A stretch of 64,000 nt of DNA. Origin: Tetracentron sinense (Eukaryota; Streptophyta; Magnoliopsida; Trochodendrales; Trochodendraceae). The position numbers and the translations under genes were made by a program. Shown piece after piece: positions 22,989 to 31,621 of this stretch (positions are counted from its first letter, which is position 1; every line of letters starts with the position of its first letter). Location: the NCBI GenBank assembly GCA_015143295.1, contig CM026564.1, positions 12,450,416 through 12,514,415 of the forward strand, in the 5' to 3' direction. The notes below the pieces were generated by a model. That model saw only the letters and a program-made list of their open reading frames with translations. It was not told the origin of the DNA and searched no databases.

Positions 22989-23537
22989 ATTAATATTTTT
23001 CTTTCGTGATGTTTCTATTACTGCTTTGTATTGTATTACTATTGTTGTGTTTTATTAATTGTTATGGTTAGCTAGTTGCTTGTACTCGCTGAGTATTCAA
23101 TGCTCAGCCGTACTTTCATGTCCGCAGGTACTGAGGGAGCCCTCGACCCGAAGCCTTGGGTTGAGGAAGAGTTTATAGAGGAGAGAGAGCCGTCTATTCC
23201 ACTACAGTCTCAGGCGGACCGAGACCTCGACGTGTGACCGTACCTCGACTACTGTTGAGGGGAGAGTACGAGAGGGTTTGTGTATTTTGATATTTTGATA
23301 GGTGGGCCTATTCACCTTAGGCTTGGATATGTTTTATGTATATTTTCACTTGGGATACAAACTTATCAAGAAAAGAAAAATTAGTTACGCTTCCGCAACC
23401 TATGTTTAGCTTCCGCGCTCTGATTATCATTGTGTTAGTATTATATTCACCTTATTCATTACAGGATGGTTTGGCAGGTACGTATAGTCACACTTAAAGT
23501 ATCCCTTAACTACTAGGGGGTATTTTGGGGCACGACA
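22989..23537 (+). repeat. gypsy-2 3' LTR, second segment
   Basis: Continues the LTR after the Sirevirus and one TCAAG copy. Holds the motif GAGTATTCAATGCTCAGCCG, the small acidic ORF, GCTTCCGC repeats and the U5 end CTAGGGGGTATTTTGGGG, finishing GCACGACA at 23537. Confidence 0.9.
23100..23237 (+). CDS. LTR-encoded small acidic ORF (45 aa), gypsy-2
   Basis: Begins MLSRTFMSAG and holds DPKPWVEEEFIEEREP. It stops at TGA 23235, earlier than in the related solo LTR at 42880, where the equivalent codon is GCG followed by TGG. Acidic, no membrane segment, no known family. Confidence 0.5.
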   Translation: MLSRTFMSAGTEGALDPKPWVEEEFIEEREPSIPLQSQADRDLDV

Positions 23538-24624
23538 ATTATATTATTATTCATGTGATGATTAATAATTTATCCTTTAGCCCGGAAGCTGTGATAATTG
23601 AGATTATCGCTTTTATGATAATTGGATTTTACTTCTATTAATGGATTGAATTTAATTATAAATTGTTTATATTTAAATACAATACATTACTAGTACTCTT
23701 TTGGACGTGGAGTCTGTGACCCATGTGGAAATTTTTACGTAAATCTTTGAAAATGATATTATTGGATAATCGTATCTGAAAAGACAATAATCGTAGATGG
23801 ATCACTAAACTGACATCCAAATACCCTAAGGATATAGGAATGAGTAGGTTTTGATTATAAGATAAAAATCCTAATGATCAAAACCCCTTGTGAGAGCTAG
23901 TGGGAGTTTATCACTCCTTGATAATCCTATTATCGAAAATTTTCATAATTCATATGATGAATACTTGGATAATGATATAATCATGCTTGTTTAATATTGT
24001 TCATTTCAAGAAAAATATTAAGTGATAATAAATGAGATTATTAATCCTAAGGCCTTCCATTATCAATAAAGACTAGAAATTAATTAGCCTGGGTCTTGTC
24101 TCTCTGATAGGAGTTCGACATAATTCAATCTAAATTAAACTCCTAGTGCATTATTTCTATTGTAGATAGGATTGTATATGGCTTGATAGGGAGTGTCAAC
24201 TAGCATGGGGGCACATCTCTACTTGATCATATGACAACCAAGAATAATGGGTTTCACTTAAACAAGGAAACATAGCGGCTGACAAAGTGACAGTTATGTT
24301 GTCCTTGTAGGTCGCAAGAAAATAGGGAATCACTAATTTACATAAGGAGTTATGCATGAGATGCTTAGTGATGGATGGTTACTATCCACCTTGTAGTGCA
24401 TCTGTGGTACTATCCTAGCGTGGATGATTACATGTGTGTTATGAGGATCCCAATACTCATCTGGAATAAAAGGTTTATTTCCTAATTTCATATACTGAAG
24501 GGAATGATGAAATTTGAAAAAAGATGTGAGGATCATTAGATTTTAAAATCCCAAAAATCCGATGAATATATGTGAGAAAATAAATGTAATAATTTATGCT
24601 TATTTTATTGTGTAGATATAAGCC
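23538..24624 (+). other. copia-A leader, non-coding
   Basis: About 1.1 kb without a supported ORF. It is similar to 45340-46446 plus 50451-50759, the leader of copia-B (for example GACTAGAAATTAATTAGCC, GTCTTGTCTCTCTG, AGTGTCAACTAGCATGGGGG). I do not find the usual Met primer site here; it is presumably left of the gypsy-2 insertion. Confidence 0.7.
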
Positions 24625-27478
24625 ATGAATCCCCTTTCCAAGATTCTAGAAGAGAATCGATTGACTGGTCCAAATTTTGTGGACTGGAAAAGAAACCTTG
24701 ACATTGTGCTTATCTCTCAGAAGATAGCTTATGTCCTCACATCCGACTATCCGGAATTTGATGAGGCAATTCAAACCCCTGAGGCAGTTGAGAAAGCCTC
24801 AAAGTGGCATGAGTCAAATAGTTTGGCCAAATGCTACATGCTTGCATCCATGTCGAATGTCCTTCAGCAACAGCACGAGGGTTTTGCTACAGCTAAGGAC
24901 ATATTGACTAATCTCATGGAGATGTTTGGGGAACAGAACAAAACTACTAGGCAGTTGGCAATGAAAGGACTGATGGGGACCAAGATGTCTGATGGTAGCC
25001 TAGTTCGGGAACATGTTGTCAAGATGATGGGGTTCATTAATGAACTCTTGACCCTTTGAGTGGATCTTGATCAACAGAGTCAAACGGATGCGATCCTGAA
25101 CTCTCTCCCGGAATCCTTTTTTGTTTTGTGTTGAATTTCAACATGAACAAATTGGAGACATCTCTGCCAGAGCTCTTAAACATGTTGCAAGGAGCTGAAG
25201 ACCTTATGAAGCGTACTAAGCTCTATGCAAATGTGGCAGAAGGAGTTGGACCTTCAAGGCCCAAGCCTAAGGGCAAAGGCCAGAAAAAGAAGAAGTCCAA
25301 TTTTTCCAGGTTCCTCAAAGGCAAGAAGGGTAAGAATAAGAACAAGAAACCTTCTGAGAAGAAAGACAAGGAAAAGAATCAAAATGTCTGCTTCTATTGC
25401 AAGAAACCAAGTCACTGGAAGAGGAATTGCAAAATTTACTTAGCATCCCTCAAGGACAAGCCTTTGGAAAGTATGTCAGATTCTTTCATCATTGAATCCA
25501 ATTTTATTATTGGTTCCTCAAATTCTTGGTGTGTAGATAGTGGATCTACCTCACATATTTGTAATATGTTACAAGGGTTTCAGGAGAGCAGAAAGCTCAG
25601 TGATGGGGAAGTCAAGATAAGGATGGGAACAGAAGCAAGTGTTGCTGTGATTGCCATCGGAACTTATATTTTAGAATTTGCTTTTAATAGGATCTTAGTT
25701 TTAAAAGACTGTTTATATGTGCTAGACATGCTCAGAAATTTGATTTTTGTTTCTAGTTTAATCTTTAATGGTTATTCAGTACATTTTGATACTAATGTAG
25801 TTATCAAATACAATAATAGTTTTATTGTTTTCAGCACATTGTCTAATGGTCTTTATTATCTTGATCCAGTAAGCAATTCTGTAAATAACATTGAGGATAA
25901 AGACTCCACCAGTGTGACACCCCAGAAAAAAGGTAGAGATTCTGTGAATCCAGCATACTTATGGCATCTCAGATTAGGCCATATCAATTTGGATAGGCTC
26001 AATAGATTGGTAAAGGATGGTCCTTTAAACCATTTACATGTTGAACCTTATCCAACTTGTGAACCTTGTTTGCAAGGTAAAATGACCAAAAGGCCATTTA
26101 CAGGCAAACCTATGAGAGCCACAAGTATATTGGAATTAATTCACACTGATGTATGTGGACCCATGAATCATTCAGCTAGAGGTGGCTTTGTCTACTTCAT
26201 TACATTCACAGATGATTTTTCTAGATTTGATTTCATATATCTAATGAAACACAAGTCGGAATCTTTCGAAAAGTTCAATGAATTCCGGAATGAAGTAGAA
26301 AAGCAATCAGGTAAAGGTATTAAAATTCTCAGATCCAACAGAGGAGGAGAGTACCTCTCGAATGAGTTCATGGATTATCTTAGAGATAATGGAATTTTAT
26401 CCCAATGGAACACCCTAGCTGAATGGTGTTTTAGAAAGAAGAAATCGAACCCTATTGGATATGGTTCATTCAATGATGAATAATACTGATTTGCCAGTAT
26501 CTTTTTGGGGATATGCATTAGAGACTGCAATCTATCTATTGAATAGGGTACCTTCTAAGTCTGTTTCCAAAACTCCATTTGAGCTATGGAATGGACGAAA
26601 GCCTAGTCTGAAGCATGTCAGGATATAGGATTGTCCAGTTTATGTGTGAAAGCAGAACTTTGAAAAGTTGGAAAGTAGGACTGAGAAGTGCCTATTTATA
26701 GGATACCCAAAAGAAACTCTCGGATATTATTTCTATAATCCTAGCGAACAAAAGGTGTTTGTGAGCAGGAATGCCATTTTTCTAGAAGAGGATATGATCC
26801 TCAATAGAAAAGATGGACTTAGAATTGATCTTGAGGAGCAAAGTCAGGATAAAGTGGCCATGGTTAATCTCGTCTTAACTGAACCTTTAAATACACAACA
26901 ACCTAGGAGAAGTACAAGGATCAGTCAACCTCCAGATAGATTGTTTTATGATCATGAGATATATTCTATGGAATCGGATTCCTTAGACGATGTTCCTTAC
27001 AATTATCAAGAAGCAATATGTGATATTGATTATGATAATTGGTAAAAGGCCATGGAATCTGAAATGGACTCCATGTACTCGAATGGTGTTTGGACCCTGG
27101 TTGAAAAGCTTGAGGGAATTAGACCTATTGGGTGCAAATGGATCTACAAGAGGAAACGTGGATCCGATGGAAAGGTAGAGACCTTTAAAGCAAGACTTGT
27201 GGTGAAAGGGTATAGTCAAAGAGCTAGTATCGACTATGAGGAAACCTTTTCACCAGTAGCAATGCTAAAGTCCATCAGAATTCTGTTATCAATTACAGCC
27301 TTTTATGATTATGAGATATGGCAGATGGATGTCAAAACCGTATTCTTGAATGAAAACCTTTAAGAGGATATTTATATGGACCAGCCTGAAGGTTTTGAAC
27401 TCCATGGCCAAAATAATAAAGTCCGCAAATTGATAAAATCTATTTATGGCCTTAAGCAAGCTTCTTAGAGTTGGAATA
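24625..27478 (+). pseudogene. gag-pol: copia-A gag-pol, first part
   Basis: Starts MNPLSKILEENRLTGPNFVD at 24625. Stop at 25057-25059, then a frame change into LNFNMNKLETSLPELLNML. Knuckle CFYCKKPSHWKRNC, protease WCVDSGSTSHIC, GAG-pre-integrase YLWHLRLGHINLDRL, integrase HTDVCGP and RSNRGGEYLS, where Asn replaces the second catalytic Asp. Frameshift near 26410-26440; a surface-loop part RTEKCLFIGYPKETLGYYFY; RT WIYKRKRGSDGKVETFKARL and FSPVAMLKSIR. Further stops at 27361 and 27466. Cut at 27478 by gypsy-3 within RT, after IYGLKQAS. Confidence 0.9.
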
Positions 27479-27690
27479 TGTAGCACCCCGGACTTTTTCA
27501 TCCTTAATGAATAGCACCTTCGTAGCTAATTGGCCGTTTTTGTAGTCTAATTAATAAATAAGGGAGAAATCAGAAATTCCGACACGTCAGAAATGTTCGT
27601 TTTCGAAAGACGGATCCAACGCAAGTTGAATCGTCGAAATCCGACGAGCGAGTCAAAAGATATGGTCAAAACAGTCCAGACATACAGAGC

Positions 27691-27896
27691 ACCGATCGCT
27701 CGGTCCAGTCAGCGATCGATCGGTCCATAACCGATCGATCGGTAGCTATCGCACGGTCAGAAATTTTGTATGGGGAAATTTTCCAGAGAGTGAGTTTTTG
27801 ACCGATCGATCGGTCAATAACACCGATCGATCGGTCAATAACACCGATCGCTCGGTAGGCAACCGATCGATCGGTCATAACCACCGATCGCTCGGT
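27691..27896 (+). promoter_or_regulatory. palindrome array in gypsy-3 5' LTR
   Basis: Eight 14-bp sites of the ACCGATCGATCGGT type: three before and five after the box TTTGTATGGGGAAATTTTCC. Spacings are 19-21 bp, about two helix turns. One extra unit here (21 bp, ending CAATAAC) is absent from the 3' LTR. Confidence 0.8.
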
Positions 27897-28715
27897 CTTC
27901 GCGTTTTTGCAGAAATTTCAGTAAGGGCGTTTTCATCTTTTGGGTGTTAAACCCTTACCCATAAGGGTTTGCTCGACCCTTTGAGCCCTCATTCACCTCA
28001 CTTAGAAGGTTTTGAGAGAGAAGAAGAGAAGAGAAGGGGGATTTACATCTAGGGTTTTCCACTTGAGAGAATCAAGGGTTTTAGAACCCTAGAACCGTTC
28101 TAAAGGCTTGGATTCTCCAAATCCAACCTCAAGCTCGTGTGGAGTACCTCGTCCAAGCTAGGGCAGCGTTTCTACATCATCCTCAAGGATTTCCTTTCCC
28201 TTTCCAAGGTTAGTACACTCTTCCTAGTTACTTTGGTAATAACCTAGGATTTTTTTCTAAGAAAATGTGTTGGATCTTCCCCATTGCTCCCTTGTGTTGG
28301 TATATGCTAAATCCCTAAAACATAAACAAGATAATACAAACAAATGGTGGAATGTATGAATGGATGAGGAGTGGAGGCGATTGGATGCCATGTTGTGATG
28401 TGCTGAATGATGGGAAAAATGGTGGAAGGGCATATTACGCATAATGAATACACCCCAAGTGTTTGATGAAATGTTCGAATGAGAAAATATGAAATAACTA
28501 AAGGTAAAAAGGTTGAATACCACATGTTTGATAGAATGCATGAATAAACTAAGATTTGAAAGCATGAGTCACATAAATGTTCCCCATTTGGTAAGTTGTA
28601 TGCATGTGTTTATTTCGCTTCTTAAATTCTCATGTGAGTTGGGAATTGTTAAAATGCTATATGTCATCATAATTTCACGATTGCTATGCACGAGCACATA
28701 TGTAGATGGAGGATA

Positions 28716-29257
28716 TTGTCAAGGAGGTTGGTAGCCCAAGATTATGCGGGTGCTAACCTCTGGCTCATAAGAAACGTATTGTATTGTCAAGGGGGTTGGT
28801 AGCCCAGGGATCATGCGGGTACTAACCCCTGGCTCATAAGAAAGGACTCGGAAATGTTGCACTGTCAAGGAGGTTGGTAGCCCCGGTTAAGGGTGCTAAC
28901 CTCTGGCTCATAAGAAAGGAAATGATATTGTCAAGGAGGTTGGTAGCCCCGGTTAAGGGTTCTAACCTCTGGCTCATAAGAAAGGTATATTGTACTGTCA
29001 AGGGGGTTGGTAGCCCAGGGATGTGCGGGTGCTAACCCCTGGCTCATAAGAAAGGTATTGTACTGTCAAGGGGGTTGGTAGCCCAGGGATGTGCGGGTGC
29101 TAACCCCTGGCTCATAAGAAAGGTATTGTACTGTCAAGGGGGTTGGTAGCCCAGGGATGTGCGGGTGCTAACCCCTGGCTCATAAGAAAGGTATTGTACT
29201 GTCAAGGAGGTTGGTAGCCCAGGGATATGCGGGTGCTAACCTCTGGCTCATAAGAAA
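28716..29257 (+). repeat. eight tandem hairpin units in gypsy-3 5' LTR
   Basis: Units of about 60-70 bp with AAGG(A/G)GGTTGGTAGCCC at the start and CTAACC(T/C)CTGGCTCATAAG at the end. In every unit an A on the left goes with T on the right, and a G with C, so the stem is kept. The central loop varies (CGGTTAAGGG or AGGGATGTGCGGG). Confidence 0.9.
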
Positions 29258-29452
29258 TATTAAAAGGACAACTCAAAGAGGAATTGTATGATGCATAGAC
29301 ATGTTTTAGTTGCATAATAATCATGACTTGATAAAATGTTTATGTATGAGGTTGCTAGAAATGATTATGAACTATACTCCTCCCATTACTTGTATATGAT
29401 GTTGTTCGTTATTACCATTGTTAGTTAGGGGCTTGTACTCGCTGAGTATTCC

Positions 29453-29626
29453 ATGCTCAGCCGTACTTTCATGTCGGCAGGTACCCGAGTCCCTCTCGAC
29501 ATTTGTGATCCGGGTCCTTGGATAGAGGAGGACTATGGCGAGGAGGAACCTTATGAGGATCTAGTAGTCGAGCCTCAGGCGGAGGCGAGAGACTTAGACC
29601 ATTGGCCCCACGGGGATGACTATTGA
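29453..29626 (+). CDS. LTR-encoded small acidic ORF (57 aa), gypsy-3 5' LTR
   Basis: ATG lies in the loop-stem of GAGTATTCCATGCTC. It begins MLSRTFMSAGTRVPLDIC, has the core GPWIEEDYGEEEPYED and ends in HGDDY before TGA 29624. Highly acidic; no signal peptide. The same ORF is at 36999-37172. Conservation across diverged LTRs with mostly third-position changes is the reason for calling it. Confidence 0.55.
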   Translation: MLSRTFMSAGTRVPLDICDPGPWIEEDYGEEEPYEDLVVEPQAEARDLDHWPHGDDY

Positions 29627-29911
29627 GCGAGACAAAGTTGTATTTTGTCTTTTGTATTTTGTTAGGTGGGTCTGTCCACCTTAGACTTAGACGTGTTTTG
29701 TATTTATGTTAACTTGGAATACTACAGTTTGGATCATTATAAAGAAAAGAAAATTTTAGTTTTCGCTTCCGCAAATTATGTTTAGCTTCCGCGCTCTGAT
29801 TATCATTGTTTATTTCCTTATTTATCTTGTTCATTACAGGATGGTTTGGCAGGTTTGTATAGTCCACCTAAAGTATCCCTAAACTCCTAGGGGGTATTTT
29901 GGGGCGTGACA

Positions 29912-30248
29912 GAGGTGGTATCAGAGCTCTAGGCATTAGAGTCCCTAGGGTCGCTTAGTTCTAGATACCATAATTGAACAAGGCATTAGGTGTAGGAAAG
30001 AGTTGTATTCCAAGTATAGACTAACAAGTTAGTCTTAGTCAAAATAGGTCGAACTTCAACCAAACTTAGAATCCTACGCTAGGAACACGACATGTATGTT
30101 ATGATATGATGTTGTATACCATGTATGCTTAAATTGTATTGTGCTTATTAAATATGTCTGATGAATATGTATTAAGTGAATTGCGAAATTGTATTGAATG
30201 CGTATCCAAGTTAGACTCATGTGGTACTGTCGTTCTCAGGATCACATC
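29912..30248 (+). other. gypsy-3 leader with primer site and 3' splice-like site
   Basis: TGGTATCAGAGC at 29916-29927 pairs with initiator tRNA-Met. A pyrimidine-rich TCGTTCTCAG ends at 30239, nine bases before the gag ATG at 30249. With the LTR donor-like site at 28209 it would delimit a leader intron of about 2.0 kb. Confidence 0.8.
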
Positions 30249-31485
30249 ATGAGACGCGGTGCTCGGGGTCGCGGATACAATACGAGGGGAAGTGGAAGTG
30301 ATGCCCCTTCCGGTGACGAACAACCCGATTTTGCCCAAGCTTTTGCATCTATAGCCGAGACCTTGGCTATGTTAGCAGCAAGGCCGGTTGCCGTTACTCC
30401 TTCTACGCCTCCGCCACCTCCGGCACACCATGCTTCAGGATTGGAGGCATTTAGGAGATTGCGTCCTCCTACCTTCTTCGGTACTACTGACCCCATGGTC
30501 GCCGAGGCATGGGTGATGCAATTGGAAAAGATTTTTAGAGCGCTCCACTGCACGGATGAACAGAGAGTGGACTGGGCCACCTTCGTGATGGAAGGTGCGG
30601 CCGAGCATTGGTGGAGAGCCGCACAGAGACAGAGGGAGTCCACCAGGGCGGGGGAGCCGTGGACATGGCCGGAATTTTTGGATGTCTTCTATAAGCAGTA
30701 TTTTCCAGCAGCTGTCAAAGAACAGAAGGAGATTGAATTCATGACTCTTGAACAAGGAGAGTTGAGTGTGGCCGATTATGAGGCTACCTTCGTGGAGTTG
30801 TCGAGATTCGCACCTCACCTAATTGCATCGGAGCATATGCGAGTCAGGAAATTTGAGCGGGGATTGAAACCCTCCATTAGAGACAGGGTCTCGATGTTCC
30901 AGGTGGCTACCTGGGGAGAGGTTGTGAGCAAGGCGAAGCTTGCCGAGAAGAATTCGGAAGAATTCTTCAAGAGAAGGGATGTGGCTCGAGGCCAATCGAG
31001 TAGTTCGGGGTCAGCAGAGAAGAGGGCTAGGGCAGCCCCATATCAGGCATCCAAGCCAATACGGTCACAGAGGCCTCCCTTGACATCACAGGTATCTCGG
31101 CCTACCACTACACCGGTACCTCGTCCCACACTTTCACAGGCCACCCGATATGTTCCACCTTCATCCTCATCGGCATTTGAGGAGTGCTCCTATTGTGGTC
31201 GGAGTCACCGGATTGGTGAATGTCGGAGGATTTCCGGTGGGTGCTTTCACTGTGGAGATGTGAACCACATGGTCAGGGATTGCCCACGCAGGCAGCTGCA
31301 GCCTATCCAACCCCAAGGGAGTAAGCCCCCAGTTCGTCAGGATTCCCAGTCGGGATCCTCACAGGCTTCTGCGTCTAGGCCTTCACGACCCACGTTATCC
31401 ACTCCACCACCTCGTAGGGCAAACCAGGGTCAAGTTTTTGCCTGGTCGGAACGGGATGCACGTGCATCTGACGATGTCGTGCAAG
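30249..31485 (+). CDS. gag: gypsy-3 Gag, exon 1 of Gag-Pol
   Basis: ATG at 30249 ([14 protein letters not shown]), chosen because the homologous start is conserved in gypsy-1 and -2. Basic N-terminus, Pro-rich linker, retrotransposon gag domain ([11 protein letters not shown] through [17 protein letters not shown], residues about 75-225), a Ser/Pro-rich segment, a short Cys/His motif [13 protein letters not shown] and the knuckle [14 protein letters not shown] (about residue 335). Exon 1 has 412 codons plus one base. Without splicing the frame runs to TAA at 31500 and yields Gag alone; with splicing it enters the protease. Gag forms the cytoplasmic particle. Confidence 0.95.
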
Positions 31486-31621
31486 GTACGCTATCATGCT
31501 AAAGTTTCGAGTTGTAATTGGCTGTTATTATGTAATGTGATTGCTTATATGTATGACATGCTACCTATACTTATGTGTTATTGCGTGAAATCTATTAACG
31601 TGAATTTAATTAATCACACAG
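31486..31621 (+). other. putative gag-pol intron of gypsy-3 (136 nt)
   Basis: Donor GTGCAAG|GTACGC, acceptor AATCACACAG|GCGCG, AT-rich between, with branch-like ATTAAC and TTAAT about 20-30 nt before the AG. Removal restores one reading frame via a split Gly codon (G|GC), giving VVQG then ALLVNEC. Related plant elements have an uninterrupted VV-G-xxARVLxDTG segment here, which matches the joined reading. Confidence 0.78.

Larger units (their letters stand above)
4988..23537 (+). mobile_element. gypsy-2: decayed Tekay-like element, interrupted
   Basis: Plus-strand element: leader (truncated on the left by gypsy-1), gag, small intron, pol, polypurine tract and 3' LTR. The LTR is split by the Sirevirus at 11803-22983. 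Removing it and one TCAAG copy leaves an LTR of about 2381 bp (9971-11802 plus 22989-23537). The 5' LTR is expected left of the window. The right flank from 23538 is the leader of copia-A. Coding parts carry many stops and frameshifts, so this is older than gypsy-3. Confidence 0.88.
27479..29911 (+). repeat. gypsy-3 5' LTR
   Basis: Starts TGTAGCACCCCGGAC and ends GGGGCGTGACA. Contains the palindrome array, donor-like CCAAG|GTTAGTAC at 28209, eight hairpin units, GAGTATTCCATGCTCAGCCG, the small ORF, a possible stem AGGTGG-GTCTGT-CCACCT, two GCTTCCGC copies and the U5 end. Confidence 0.96.

Noticed and set aside
28257..28734. ORFs in the LTR at 28257-28734 and 35803-36280 on either strand
   Set aside because: Present in both LTRs only because the LTRs are duplicates; low-complexity content and no conservation in the other LTR families.
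28716..29257. CRISPR-like appearance of the regular repeats
   Set aside because: The repeats are adjacent units with pairing stems in a plant LTR; there are no spacers of equal length and no cas genes.
29916..29927. Possible tRNA-Met gene because of TGGTATCAGAGC
   Set aside because: Only the 12-base primer match is present, directly after the LTR end; no cloverleaf.
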